From: Typhlomys cinereus
Lineage: Eukaryota; Chordata; Mammalia; Rodentia; Platacanthomyidae
Direction: 5' to 3'
Assembly (NCBI GenBank): GCA_023101885.1
Contig: JALPQD010000054.1
Span: forward strand, 1,352,893-1,416,892
DNA: 64,000 bases
In this document: in pieces, positions 48,896-61,434 of the stretch
Position numbering within the stretch: the stretch's first letter is position 1
Layout of the letters: each line of letters starts with the position of its first letter
Made by a program: the position numbers and the translations under genes
The notes under the pieces: model-generated
Seen by the model: the letters and a program-made list of their open reading frames with translations, nothing else
Databases searched by the model: none
What the model was told of the DNA's origin: nothing

Positions 48896-51434
48896 ATTTT
48901 TTTGGCATTGTAAGTATTGTTTTGTGAATACTAGTTAGAATTCAATTCCCTGAAATATGTGATATATTCATGTATTTAATGATCATTCTTTATTCCCTAG
49001 TTTGCAAAAAAGTGCTTAGTTATTTGGTATTCTCTGCCCTTTCTGGTGTCATAGGACAAATCATAGGGCAGTCTTTGTTTTCTGGAACTCATTCCTAATG
49101 TCACTAGAATGTTTGCTACATTTTCACATTGTCTATTCAGTCTTCTATTCATTCTTCACCAATGATTATTCCTAGGGATGTTAGTATAATACAAGTTTCA
49201 ATGTATTTAATGAAAGGAAACACTTTAATGTATTTTCTATTGAGTTGTTTCATCATGTGATAAACTATACAGTGACAAGTACATGTAATTAAAAAATACA
49301 CAAGGGTCTGCCTTTCAGAAGTAAGTATTGAACCAAAAAGTGTTTTATGAGAAAGTCCCGAGAAACCACTTAAAAAACTTGGAAAGGAGTGTGAGATGTG
49401 TTGATTGTCATCTTGAGACAAAGAAGTGCTGAACCTTGTCAAGATTTAAGCCCATCCAGCTACCTTTCAGCTCTTCACTTTCAGAATGTGATTTTACATT
49501 CAACACACTATCTTGGCATTTGAAATTCTGTCACACTTAACAGCTCTGTTTCAGACACATGTTTTGAAAAGCTTCACAGATTCTCTGTTTGCACATACAG
49601 TGTATCTTTTAAATAATATAACCTTGAAACAACATTGAACTATTATTTTCATAAAAGGAAAACTAGAAACCAGTGAGGCTTATGTATCTGCTTTCTTCAC
49701 AAGAAAAAAGAAATGTATTTATTCTCTCCTTTATTTTCATAAGACATTATAGTTCTTCCATTTTGAGAATATATGCATGGCATTTATTTATCTGTGTTTT
49801 GAAGATAATTCACAAGTCTATGAATATTCTTCTTTATAAACCTAAAAATAAAATTTCCTTTCATCCATAAAGCAAGTGTATCCTTAAAAATAAGCACTAA
49901 ATTTGGTGGGAGTGGGTAGCAAGTGACAGAGGATGGTAGTTGGCGAATGCGATCTCTGTGAATTGACTATGTATATCATATGATATTGTCAAATTAAAAA
50001 AAATAAGAAATGCTAGAACACACATTGCCCTACTAATTTGTAGCCCAAATTCCAATGAATTTTATTAGTAGCATATAAACTCAGTAACAACACAGAGCCT
50101 ATTCCCAAGTATAAGTTTGCTTGAAGATAAAATATGGGAATTTGTTGCTCACAATTTATTTTACCTGATGTCTCTATCTGCATTTATATTGCATTTTTAA
50201 AATTCTTTTTAGTACATATACTTTGTAGTATTTTGTATAGTGAGATACACACACATATAAGACAATTTAAAAAGTAACACATTTCAAGTGTTATATGTCA
50301 GTAAAAAAATTAGAATTTGTTGTCGAGATACTCTATCACACTATCATATATTAAATTACGTATCTTATCTAATGTAGCATATCCCACTACTTACAAAATA
50401 TCAGTTTATAGTGAGAGAGACTATTTGTTTCCCTCATTGTTCTTTTCTACTCTTCTTCTTCTTACAATTACTCTTGCAGTTACTTCTGAGTCCATTTTTC
50501 TTGTATTTTCTTTACTTACATATGTATTGTTCACCACAACAAATTCCACCATATTTGGCTTCCTAAGGAACGTGCTTATTCATCTGTAATACTCAGATGA
50601 TGCTGATACTGGGAGATTTTCATTCATCTCAGTGGTTTTAGGGCTTCTAAAATTATAATTTTTGGTACTCCTTATATTAAATTGTAGAAATTTACATTTT
50701 ATTTTCTACCCATTTTCATAATAAATACATGTAAGCTATTACCTTCTGGAGGGGTGAACGAATCTTTGTTTTTCCTATTCTATAAACTTATTGTTTGTGG
50801 AGAGCTGAATTCTATAGATGCTGCTTGGAATTCTGGAACTAAGACATGTGTTAGAAATTTGATCAAAGGAAGAACATGCATTATAAAGAAGAACGTAGTT
50901 TGACTGGAAGGTTGTTTGGTTTATATATGTTTGGGACTTTCCTTTTGAACTCACATGTTGCTACATGTTCCTTCTTAATATTCAACTTAATATCTATGCT
51001 GTCAACTCACATAATATTGCAACTGTTGCTTATTAATAAGTAACATATGATCTAAAACAAAAAATACCAAGAGAAATGTGAGAAAGAAATAGAACGTCCT
51101 GAACTATTCCATTATCCATTATCTTTACTAGAAACTTGTTCCAAATAGGTAACAAATCATACATGTCCATTTAGCATATAGGTAACCAGACTGATAATCA
51201 TAACCTTAAAGTTTTAGAAATCTGGATCTAATCTGAAACATTCAAAGTCTTGGGTTGCATCTTGTGTTGAGATAGTCCTAACATTTGATAATATTGAGAC
51301 AAGCATTTACATATCTATGTATTTGTTTACTTTACCAGTTTGTATTGGTTGTCTACTATGCTTTAGGCATCAAGCTAAATTTATAATAAAAGAAAATGTC
51401 AATGAATTCATCTGATTTTGTGAAAAAATATTGG
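48896..51434. other. No gene seen; AT-rich DNA
   Basis: A 70-bp segment at 50250-50310 (around 'gacaatttaaaaagtaacac') resembles 51650-51710 in the spacer of the inverted repeat, probably copies of one old repeat. ORFs at 49149-49442, 49673-49870 and 50317-50589 are short and unremarkable. Confidence 0.5.
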
Positions 51435-51603
51435 AAAAATATGTTCTCTACCTTAGAAGGAAAGATTTAAAAAGAAAATGGCATTATAACAAGAGTATTC
51501 TATGTTATTAAATATCTTTAGGTGTTTCATTTAAAGACACACAATGTTTTAGAAGTAGACTACACTTCTTGGTGATACTTCAAATCAAAATGGGATTTGA
51601 GTT
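51435..51603 (+). repeat. Inverted repeat, left arm
   Basis: About 165 bp whose reverse complement recurs at 51848-52021 with about five mismatches in 160 bp (roughly 97% identity). The spacer is about 245 bp. It contains no recognised repeat. Confidence 0.93.
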
Positions 51604-51847
51604 CTCTATTTCAGTGGTGTCTCATGCCATTGGTGACAATGTGAAGTGCACACACTTATATGATGCAATTTAAAAAGTAATACATTTAAACTTCTATATG
51701 AGTATATCAGAAAAGAATTACTTATAATATGATTGAGGAAATACCCTCTAGTATCTGATTATGTTTTCTTTTATATGTGTGTTTCATGTTTACTTTTAAT
51801 TTAATTTTACATCCATATGTATCAATGATATGTCTGTCTCAGAAAGA

Positions 51848-52021
51848 CATCTATTTGAATCCCATTTTGATTTGCAGTATCACCAAGAAGTGTAATCTAC
51901 TTCTAAAACATTGTGTGTCTTTAAATGAAACTCCTAAAGATATTAAATAATATAGAATACTCTTGTTATAATGCCATTTTCTTTTTAAATCTTTCCTTCT
52001 AAGGTAGAGAACATATTTTTT
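51848..52021 (-). repeat. Inverted repeat, right arm
   Basis: Partner of 51435-51603. Its outer end is the target site of the following L1. The short minus-strand ORF here is the same frame as part of the left arm read forward, not a gene. Confidence 0.93.
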
Positions 52022-52550
52022 AAAACATTTTTTATTATCTCCGCTCATACAAACTTAATAGGTACACCGGTTCCCTCCCTCCCTTCTCCTCCCCCGACCC
52101 CCCTACTCCCTCTCCCCTTCTTCCTCCCTCCCCATCCCCCAGTGCCTCCCCTCCCAAACCCAGGAGAATCCTTTAATGTGCATGCCAGACTCTCCTCTAG
52201 GCCCTCCTCTCCGATGACGTACAAGGACTCAGTGGCATTTCCCTGAACCCTTTCCTGTGTTCCCCTTAAGCATAGGAACACTATTTTGGCTGTCAATCCC
52301 TTGCCTCCAAGGATCTTGGTGCTTTTAGCAAATGCTAGACTTTGTGGGGACAATAGTGTGTTGGACATTGCGCAGGGCATGCAAAGTACAATTATGATTG
52401 CTTCGGCCCTAACTTGTGTGGAGTATCTTGCATCCCATCCTTTTGCTCTTACAATCTTACCGCCCCCTCTTCCGCAAATGTCCCTGAACTTCAGGATGGG
52501 GAAAGATTAGGCTGGCCTAGTTCTAGGTGGTTGATATAGAGTCTCTGAAG
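52022..52550 (-). mobile_element. L1 3' end with 15-bp TSD
   Basis: Reverse 3' UTR from the tail ('tcatacaaacttaataggta') through the CT-rich block to 'ggttgatatagagtctctga'. GAGAACATATTTTTT is duplicated at 52007-52021 and 52551-52565. Little diverged from the 42-kb L1, so relatively young. The ORFs on both strands across it are UTR accidents. Confidence 0.93.
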
Positions 52551-52784
52551 GAGAACATATTTTTTAATATGTTTCTACATGTGATTTTAGCTCTCCTTGC
52601 CTATTAAATAGTACATCAGGAAACAATGTTATATCCTTTCCTTCTTTAAGATTAGCCACATTATTTAATAACCAGTCTGTTTCATGATGGGAAGATGAAA
52701 GGGAAGAGGAATAAATTCATTTGGGAATATTTTATTTTATAGTATTGCTATTATAGTTTAAATTTTGAAAAAAATGGATTTGTG

Positions 52785-53130
52785 ATGTCTAATCTGGTAA
52801 ACTTGACTGTATCTAGAAATACCTGGCAGACACATCTGTGGAAGTAAGTTTTAAAAGTCTGTCCAGAGAGCTTTAAGTGGGAAAGAAAAACCCATCCTGA
52901 ATATAGGGAGCACCAGACTTAAGGAAAGGGGGGGAAGAAGAAATGACCAAAGCTGGCATTCTTTTCCCTTCCTGTGTAATGCCAGGCACCGACCCACTCT
53001 TGCTCCCATGCTATTCCCATATGGTGGACTATATTTCTGTGGACTGTGAACCAAAATAAGCCCTTTCTCCTTTTTGGTTTCTCTTTGTCAGTTATCAGGT
53101 CATAGCGATGAGGAAAGTAACTAATATACT
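52785..53130 (+). repeat. MaLR LTR
   Basis: 'tgatgtctaatctggtaaac' start, 'ttgactgtatctagaaatac', 'cccatcctgaatatagggag', 'ggactgtgaaccaaaataag' with a decayed polyadenylation signal (AAATAAG), 'tgtcagttatcaggtcatag' and 'gaggaaagtaactaatat' end. This is the ORR1/MLT-like order in sense. Confidence 0.75.
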
Positions 53131-53649
53131 GACTCTCTGACTTGTGGTCCTTTGTTTGTCCCTAACAAAAGTCAGTGAGTATATTGTACTCTTAGGGGCT
53201 GCATCTTGGCAGCTGGAAGGCCACAGATGGTTCACATATATATTTAGTTTGACTCATATGGTATTTGCCAATACTGCATTTATGTTTTATTCCTGTTTGG
53301 AACAGAATACTTTACATGAATAAATAACATCTCTGGAAAATATGTCATAAGAGTTGATACCAGTAATTTTTTTTCCAAAATATGGTGAATATCAATGCTG
53401 TCACATTCCTGTAATTATCACAGTCACCAACATTCCCTCTCCTTCCTTATGATGAAGACGGCTGCAAATTTACATTTAGTGCAATATTTGTGTTGTTACA
53501 TTTCTTAATGTGAAGTGTTATGAATAATGAAAGATTCCATAAGTCCTGCCTCAATCTTACAAAAATCTAATAGCACATGTTTATTTATCACTTTGTTCTT
53601 AAATTGTACGATTTAGGACTTGTAATGATTAGTATAAATGATCAAATTG
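53131..53649. other. No gene seen
   Basis: AT-rich unnamed spacer between two MaLR LTRs. Confidence 0.5.
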
Positions 53650-54030
53650 ACACTCTGATGTCGATCTCTACAGGCATTCTCCAGAGTAAGGGAGGCCTTC
53701 ACTCATGTCTTGGGATTGCTGTGATTTCATGATTGATGCAGGAAGAAAGTCCATAGTGGACATGGCCATTCTCAGGCAGGTGAACTGGGTTGTGAGTGTG
53801 AGCTGAGTACTAAGAAGCCCACAGCTATGCCTGCATCCATCTGTCCCTCTCTGCTTTCGATTGTGAATGCCATGCCTCATGACTAGTTGTCTCAAGCACT
53901 TGCTTCTTTGACTTCCCTGCACTGATGGACTGTGACTTATAACTGTGAGTCAGTTAAAAGCTATTTCCCCTAAGTTGCTTGATTGAGGGTTTTTATTGCA
54001 GCAACATGGCAATAAAATTGAAACATGTTT
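53650..54030 (+). repeat. MaLR LTR (ORR1/MT-like)
   Basis: 'tgccatgcctcatgactagt', 'cttccctgcactgatggact', 'gtgacttataactgtgagtc', 'cccctaagttgcttgattga' and 'attgcagcaacatggcaata' follow the 3' half of rodent MaLR LTRs. The minus-strand ORF is not a gene. Confidence 0.7.
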
Positions 54031-54149
54031 TACCCAGTGTAGGGTGTAAAAGGGGAGAAAATAGATACTAGACAGGAACAGATATCTTAATATTAACTAT
54101 AAAAATTTGATTTGAAGCAAAAAATCCAATCCTTTCTTACAGATATCTT

Positions 54150-55497
54150 TTATTTTTTCCTAGTAATACAAGCTCAATTAGTACTGTCCTTCCCCCCCCT
54201 CCTTCATTGCCATCTTTCCATTGCACTCCCCCTTTTCCCTTCCTTTGATCTCCCTCCCTTCCCCTCTGTCTCTCTGTGCCTCCCTCTTCCTCCCTCCCAT
54301 TCCCTGGAGCATCCATTTACATGTGCACTGAACCTCCCTCTGAGTCCTCCACCATAGGAGGGTTCAGGACTCAGTGGCATAGCCCAGAGCCCCTTCTTGG
54401 GCTCCTTGTTAGCATGGGAACTCTATCGTGATTGTTAACCCCTTGCCTCTAAGGATCCTATTTCCTGAAGTCTTCTGCCCTGTCATCCGTACTAGACTTT
54501 TGTGAGTTGTTGACACGTCAGCCATTGTGCAGGTCATGCAAAATCCAATTCTGGCTGCTGCAGCCCTAACTTGTCTTCATACCTTGAATATTGTTGGTCC
54601 TCCCCATCTTTAGACTCTTACAATCTTGCCGTCCCCTCTTCCACAAGGTTCTCTGAGCTTTAGGGTGGGGAGAGATTTGGCTGGTCTGATTCCAGGTGAT
54701 TAATGTAGGGTCTTTGGTGTTCTGAATTATGATCTGTTGTTGTTTTCAGTTTTGCCTTTCTTGCACTGCCTTTGGCTGCATCCTGATTGGTATCGAAGGT
54801 CACCTCCAAACCAAAGATAAAAGACTGTTTAAATGAAGATCTTAATATAAGAGGACACTCAAAGGTAGATGAAAGAATAAGAGTAGGACACAGCAATGTG
54901 TGTGTGTGTTTGTGGGGGATCAGTGTCCCTTTTCCAGATGGTTACTGTCTATTCGCCAGTCCCTATATTCTCCCTGATTGGTGAGCCAAACCTGTTCAGT
55001 GGCAAGTGACCAGGAAAGGAAATGAGATTGAGCTGTGCCACACATCTTACTACTTACATGCAATACATGACCATGGCCTATTTTCTCTGCTGAAGCATGT
55101 TCCCCTATCTCCTTTCTTTTGAATTCCTCCTTCCCCTTCTCTTCTGTTTATAATCCTTTGATATTACATGAGTTTTATAGAGATTTACCCTTGAATATGT
55201 CATTAAGTGGGTTTGGAACTAAGATCCACTTATTAGGGAGTACATATGCTGTCTAATTTTCTGTGTCTGGGATACTTAACTCAATATAACTTTTTCTAAT
55301 TTCATCCATTTCCCAGCAAATTTCATTAATCCATCTTTTTGATGGCTGAGTAGTATTCCATTGTATAAATGTACCACATTTTCCTTATCCACTCATCAAA
55401 TGTTGGGCATTTGGGTTGATTCCATCCATGACTTTGCTATTGTAAGTAGTGCTGCAATGAACATGGTTGTGCTTGTGTCACTGAGGTAAATTGCTGC
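54150..55497 (-). mobile_element. L1 3' end, ORF2 C-terminus plus 3' UTR
   Basis: 3' UTR in reverse from 'aatacaagctcaattagtac' and the CT block (54190-54300) to about 55200. Reverse ORF2 C-terminal coding follows, up to 'gtgcttgtgtcactgaggta'. Its reverse complement parallels 40840-41290 of the 40.5-kb L1, including the YYAAIKN-like region ('tggctgagtagtattccatt'). Stops and indels make it a pseudogene. Confidence 0.88.
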
Positions 55498-56125
55498 ATC
55501 TTGTAGATACAAAGAAGAAAAGCTCTCAGCACTTTATTAAGTTGCGCCTACTACCACACTAGATTAGTGAGGTGAAAACCACAACTTGCCAGAGTTTAGC
55601 ATATTGATGACCCTGGAATGCTCAGCCCCAGTCAGATCATGGAAACCTCTTCCTATCCGAAGCTCAAGAACCTCGTGATGAGGGTGTGATAAGATTGCAA
55701 GAGCCTAATGATGGAGAGGTGTACTGCTGACCAAGACACTCCAGCCACAACAAGGCTGCTACACCCAGAATCATATTATGATGAGATCCACTACCAGATT
55801 GACACAATGGTTGACATATACACCTCATATCTCAGGAGAAACAAGAACAGTCAGAAAGAATTTCAGGGGCAAATGCTTGACGAAAGAAGGGGATACTCTC
55901 AACTTGTAAGTTTACCCACTGGAGGGTCTCATATAAACTACCACAGAGACCAGGTTTCCTACTATTACCCTATAGGGAGCCCTGTGATCCATATATGCAG
56001 AGGGACAGGACAGCAGGAGGATATGGCGGGATGGGTGTAGGGATGGTTCAATGAGAGGGGAGGGGACTGGAAGGAGTTGCAAATGAATTTTGTTTATATT
56101 TGAAAAAGTTTTACTAAAAAAGTTT
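55498..56125 (+). mobile_element. L1 3' UTR of another subfamily, abutting the previous one
   Basis: 'caagacactccagccacaac', 'ggatactctcaacttgtaag', 'ctaccacagagaccaggttt' and 'gagggacaggacagcaggag' match the 3' UTR of the old L1 at 30240-30640, not the reverse-strand UTR beside it. An A-rich tail follows to 56125. The 110-codon ORF here (55708-56040) is within the UTR and has no recognised domain. Confidence 0.75.
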
Positions 56126-57994
56126 TAAAAACCTTTATTTCCTATGAGGTGAGGCTGAATGAGCTTCTCAGTTTAACGCTAGGCAGACTTCAGAACTGGA
56201 ACTTGACTTTGCTTTCCTGGAACATTTGCTTTAGAAAACTTGTACCTATAAATTCTCTCTTTGTCTCTCTGTGTAGTGTGCATAAATTTCCCAGGCTCTT
56301 GCAAGTTTATGTCTTTTCTCAAGTACCTGTAAACATCTCCTTGAAGTATGAATGCTGAGGAAGACAGCGCTTCTTTCTCCCCACTTACCAGCAGTGTAGG
56401 AGCCAGATTTCTATAAGCACCATTGTGAACAAGAATGGGCTAATCATTGAAGAAAAAAAACCATGGAGACTTAATGTGCTCTATGAACCATGTGATAGAA
56501 CTAAGCCCATCTTCCGTGTATGAAGTATGTCAGTTTCTGAATCAATATGTCTTACTAAAGTTAGAGAGCATATATTTAAAATGGCCAACAAAGGAGGTAG
56601 GTAGAAAGATCTACCTCTGAGGAGAGGGTTTAGGGTTACTTATGGGAAAAAAAGGCTGAGTGATCATGATGGGAGTTAATCATAAGTCGATTCCCGAATC
56701 ATCAATCTCATTGGTGCTTCACAGGTGCATGGTTAGAATCTGGTCTTAAGTTGGAATTTTTGGCTGTCTGATGACACAGTGATCCTCATCACACACTTGG
56801 TCAAATGTACTGTAGAGTAGGGGTTTTGAGAAAAGTGGCCTTTAAGTCTCTGAAGAAATACCAGACAACCATTATCATCATGACTAGATATAGAAGGTTT
56901 ATCAAGTGGCAAACTAATGGGAGACTAATAATATATCCTGTTAAATGTTAAGATTTCTAAAAATTAATGAGATTCAAACTTATCTGGAAAGAAGTGCATT
57001 TAAACAAGTGATGTAAGAAGGCTGATTTCAAGTTTCCCTGTTTTGTTCCTATCTACTAAGTTCCCTACTGAAGTCCTCTGGTATGCTTCCACTGTCCAGT
57101 GCTTATAGACACTCACACTGCTTTATCATGGAGGAGATGGAGTTCCCTGTACTGAAACTACAACAGCTGTGTGAAATCTTTCTGCATGGTGTGACTTTGG
57201 CACACTTTTTAGCTTGGATCCTTCTTTCATACGTCAAAATCAAATAGGAAATATACTTCCTTAAAAGACAGATACCTATTCCATAACATTTTCTCAATTA
57301 TTTATTAGCAGTGGCTAAAATGTACCATTAATTCATAATTACTTACAAGCAATGCAAATGGAAAATATAGTGTTTAAAGCTGACAAATATTACTGAATGT
57401 GCATGCACAAAAACAGAGATAGAGTATTTAAATGACATTTATCATTGTTCATTTCAGGACTTAAACTTTGCCAGCTTTAGACAATCACTAGCAAAGCCAT
57501 AGCCTCTGGAGTAAGGTCCATAATCACACTGACCATTGATATTAGAGGGCAATGGAAATTTCAGATTGAAGCTTCATTTGGGACACATTATGCTATTCTG
57601 TGCAACAAACCCTAACACTGTTTTTGCTTTAAGCAATAAACACTGTTCATTCTCTTTCTCCATTTCATCTTCTTCAGATGTCAATCAAACATTCATTGCC
57701 TTATTCTCTGATCTATAAAGATATAGAACCAAAACTCTTATGGGAGCTTCCTAAAGCCAAACTGTAAAAATTGAAAAACATAAAAAGCTTCTTACAATGC
57801 ATACAGAAAGCTCTGAATACTACAGAGACATCATTATGCATTTATTAAAATATTTTTTGAAAAAAATTTTGGATGCCTGCCATTACTTTTTGCTCTGAAA
57901 TAGAGAAGAAAGTAAGGGGGGTAATTTCTTCACATTGCTTACATTCTAGATAGGAAAGTCAAGTATAAATAATTAATGAACCATACTATTTTCT
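56126..57994. other. No gene seen
   Basis: Short ORFs only, AT-rich, no named repeat. Confidence 0.5.
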
Positions 57995-58160
57995 TAGACC
58001 TAGAGTGACAGTGAGATAGCTCAGCAGGTAAGGTGCCTCTCATTAAACCCAATCACCTGAGTTCTATCCCCAGAAACCTGGTAAAAGAGTTAAATGCCCA
58101 GAAACTCTGGTAGAAAGACTGAATTGACTTATGAATGTTGTCCTCTGACTCTACCCGCGT
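57995..58160 (+). repeat. ID/B4-like SINE
   Basis: 'gtgagatagctcagcaggta' (A box), 'tcacctgagttctatcccca' (B box), 'gaatgttgtcctctgactct' and a pyrimidine-rich simple repeat tail match the B4/ID-type order. Confidence 0.75.
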
Positions 58161-58164
58161 TCAC

Positions 58165-58243
<79 letters not shown>

Positions 58244-58301
58244 CTTTCTTTCTTTCTCTCTCTTTCTTTCTCTCTTTTTCTTTCTTTCTCTTTCTCTCTC
58301 T
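58161..58301 (+). repeat. (TTTC)n microsatellite
   Basis: About 80 bp of pure TTTC then degenerate TTTC/TCTC units, the tail of the preceding SINE. The overlapping ORF is low complexity. Confidence 0.97.
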
Positions 58302-58510
58302 TCTGAAATAATTAATAATTATTGAAATAATAACAATTAATAAAAAGCAAAAATTAACAATTTTGTAGAAATAATAATTGCTAAATGGACAAAGAAAAGT
58401 TCACAGTAATGTCAAATTTGAATACAAACTTGTAGGAGTTAGGACTCTAAGCATATTTATCTAATAAAAACTCAAACAATAGCTATGTTTGTAATATGAA
58501 AATACCATGA

Positions 58511-58924
58511 TGTCTTAGTTAGATATGGATACCAACTTGATAACTGAAAGCTTGAGGTCTGGACACATTTGTAAAAATTTAGTAGTTGAGTTAAGGCCTG
58601 AGCAAACCTGCAGGCTATTGTATAATTAATGTGGGATGCCCAGACCTGGCATGCCGAGTCCCTGGGCAGGTAGATAAGATACAGGCATCTTATTCAGGGA
58701 GTTGGCATTCTTTGGCATTCTTAACAGAGCATGCTTCTCTCTCAGAAGTCCTTTGCATAGTCTGCAGTCACAGGTCTTTTGGCCTTTGGTGTTGGTATGA
58801 GTTCTCCTGCAAGTTGGAATAAGAACTGTAACTGGACAATAGTAAACAAAGAATACAACCTCTTGCTTACTTAGGCTGTTTGGTCATGAATTTATTTACA
58901 ACTTGCAATGGCAATGTGACACAC
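58511..58924 (+). repeat. MaLR solo LTR
   Basis: Starts TGTCTTAGTTAGATATGG, a classic rodent MaLR LTR start, with 'gtagttgagttaaggcctga', 'atgcccagacctggcatgcc', 'actgtaactggacaatagta' and an end 'caatgtgacaca'. The middle and 3' parts resemble the LTRs of the 46.5-kb provirus. The TSD is not resolved. Confidence 0.85.
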
Positions 58925-58962
58925 AGCTTTCTGATGGGTAGAATAATGAAAGAATGCAGTTC

Positions 58963-59044
58963 CCAACTGGGTGTGAGGCACCCTGGCATAGTCCCAGTAC
59001 CAGAAAGGCCAACATAGGAGGACCACCAGATGCTTGAGGGCAGT

Positions 59045-59046
<2 letters not shown>
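58963..59046 (+). repeat. B1-like SINE fragment
   Basis: 'aactgggtgtgaggcaccct' (GCCGGGCGTGGTGGCGCA), 'ggcatagtcccagtaccaga' (TTTAATCCCAGCACT) and 'aggaggaccaccagatgctt' (GGCAGGAGGATCACGAG) trace the B1 left half. Confidence 0.65.

Positions 59047-59047
<1 letters not shown>

Positions 59048-59134
<87 letters not shown>
59048..59134 (+). repeat. (TG)n(AG)n compound microsatellite
   Basis: About 46 bp of TG followed by about 40 bp of AG, nearly pure. Confidence 0.97.
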
Positions 59135-59137
<3 letters not shown>

Positions 59138-60627
59138 AGAGAGAGACTTCCTTTTAATGAAATAAATATTGGCTCTGGAAAGAATGAGTTTTAATTTTGC
59201 AAAATTACACATGTAATTATCAAACGATGGCTGGAGACAGTCATGTTTTTCTGTTTTGAGTTTTAGATTTACAACTCTGGGTCTAGGCAGAAAGGGTGAA
59301 ACTATAAATCTATGACATTTAAAATCAAGAGAATACATGAGTCAATCCAGGAAGTGATATAGATAAGGAATAGATGTATTTGCTGAGTGCATCCATGATT
59401 GCATTGATCTGTCATATTTGGTACAATTGGGAAGAGCCAATGAGGGAGCATTAAACAGCAGAGTATCAGAGAGAAGGAAAGCCAAATTAATTTGATATCC
59501 TAAAAGCCAGGTCAAGAAAGAATGAGTTATTTCTAATGCTGCTGATCACTAGCTTGAGTCCTGAACATCAACTACTGGCATTGGATGCTAAGTGGAATGG
59601 TGGTGGTCCCCACTTCTGGCCCTGGTGGGTGGAACTAAGGAAGCAATCCAGGACGATTCCCAAAGTCACCCTTGGTTATCCACAGGATCACATCGTGTCC
59701 TCTGACACACACACACTGTTCACCTTGTTAGGCTTAGTTAAAATGGATTATTACAATGGTGGTCTTTATTGATAAGTTCAAGACAAAGTGGGTAGAGAAG
59801 CAGTACAATTAGACACAATGACTACATGTAATCATTACATGAAATATAGAAAAGAGTCAATATCTGGGAATGAGTGGAGAATATTCTAAGGTTGAATTAG
59901 ACAAAAGTGTGCTTGCTAATGATACTGAATCAGCACAAAGTTTAAAGATAGGGACAAGAAAACATTAAGATAAGGTTCACAAATGACATGCCTGAAAAAG
60001 GAATCTCTTTTGTAGGAAATAATTTTATCTGAACCATGTCTGAGGAGCTTATTGTATAGAGGAAGATATTTTCTGTGTTTTCAGCATGCATGATGTCTAT
60101 CAGAAGTATATTTTTCTTGATTTTACAAGAACCATTTCTTTGAGAAGATACCTGATCAACATGCTAACATAATAGTTTATGCTCACAAACGAAGAAAGTC
60201 TTTTCTTTCACTTTTTTTTCTGGTTCTGTATGCATTCCTCAGATTTTTTTAAAATTAAATTGATAGATAGATAGTTACCAGACTTTAAACCTTTGTCTCT
60301 AAGTAAAAAAGCAAATGAAGTATAATATAATATCTAGGAACTCCAATTTTCAAGTAATCCATGGTGTGTTTATTGTTTCTTTATTCAAATACACTATAGA
60401 GTGTATTTGAGATTTTTTTTTTTGATGCACATCCTTATGTTCAATGGGTTATACTGAGAAGAGATTTAGACTTACAAAACTTGAGTCCTTGTTCTCTCCC
60501 ACTTCTGGTTGCTAATGTAGACAAGTCCATTTAGTCACATTAAACTATAGTTTTTAAGAGTGCCAAAGTGTGTAAGATTTTTTGTTTTGCAACTGTTAGG
60601 CTTTATCGATTAAAAACTGAATGTAGG
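59135..60627. other. No gene; contains a SINE body copy
   Basis: Apart from the SINE body at 59590-59720, AT-rich unnamed DNA. Confidence 0.5.
59590..59720 (+). mobile_element. Headless copy of the 60.6-kb SINE body
   Basis: About 125 bp ('ggtggtggtccccacttctg' ... 'gtcctctgacacacacacac') are almost identical to 60715-60840, but without the tRNA-like head and without the A-rich tail. The ORF across it is incidental. Confidence 0.85.
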
Positions 60628-60870
60628 GCTGGAGAGATAAATCAGGGGTTAAGACTCTGCTTTGCAAGCAGAAAGTCCAGAGTTCAGAACCCTGGTTCCA
60701 CATGAAAATGCTAGGTGGAAATGGTGGTGGTCTCCACTTCTGGCCCTGGTGGGTGGAACTAAGGAAGCAATCCAGGATGATTCCTGAAGTCACCCTTGGT
60801 TATCCACAGGATCACATCATGTCCTCTGACACACACACACACACACACACATTAAATTAATAAATAAAGT
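60628..60870 (+). mobile_element. DIP-like SINE, divergent body
   Basis: Head 'gggctggagagataaatcag' with A box (ATCAGGGGTTAAGACTC) and B box (AGAGTTCAGAACCC). The body differs from the 9.1/23.7-kb copies in its first part, and it ends with (CA)n and an A/T-rich tail. The A box has lost the TGGC start, so Pol III activity is doubtful. Confidence 0.85.
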
Positions 60871-61277
60871 TAAAAAATAATTTGTAGACTAGTGTTTTTC
60901 CCCTTGTATATTTATGCAATTAAACTCTTGAAATGTCCATTTATTGTTGATGAGGTGACAGTTGCTAAAGACATTATATCATCATTACAATAAAGTCCCT
61001 TATGCTTTCAGATCCTGCAGCCTGAAGTCTTGGACACTCAAAATATCATTATGTCAGTATGTATTGAGGTTAATGATAATTACTCATATTAAGCTAAATA
61101 TAGGACGTGAGTATGAAAATTACAAGTCTTTTTGTGTTTGTGGAGGTCACTTTAATTTTACCCTTAGCATTTATGGTTGAGACTAAATTAACCAATGTTT
61201 AATTAATTTTAATTTTAATTCATTCATTTTAATTCCTTATAAGTTTATTAGGTGGTCCGTGCTTGTCCCTGAGTCAG
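60871..61277. other. No gene seen
   Basis: AT-rich spacer; short ORF at 60962-61180 unremarkable. Confidence 0.5.
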
Positions 61278-61289
61278 CCACCAGGTGGC
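61278..61289 (+). promoter_or_regulatory. CTCF-like motif
   Basis: CCACCAGGTGGC (followed by G) fits the CTCF core CCASYAGRKGGC at every position. It lies in non-repeat sequence 145 bp outside the retroviral LTR. Motif match only; occupancy unknown. Confidence 0.4.
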
Positions 61290-61434
61290 GATTCTTCATG
61301 GACAGGTGTCAAAGGAAGTATAATAGTATCAATGAAAACATTAGATACATGGTGGGAGAACATTGGAGGTGCATATGCCATACTTTGAAAATGAATGGAA
61401 ATATTGTGATAATAGCATAATTTTATTTGGACAT

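Noticed and set aside
50250..51710. Similarity between 50250-50310 and 51650-51710 as a second duplication
   Set aside because: Only about 60-70 bp and diverged; more likely two copies of an old repeat.
54150..56125. Twin-primed inverted L1
   Set aside because: The minus part has its own 3' terminus and the plus part belongs to a different 3' UTR subfamily, so two insertions fit better.
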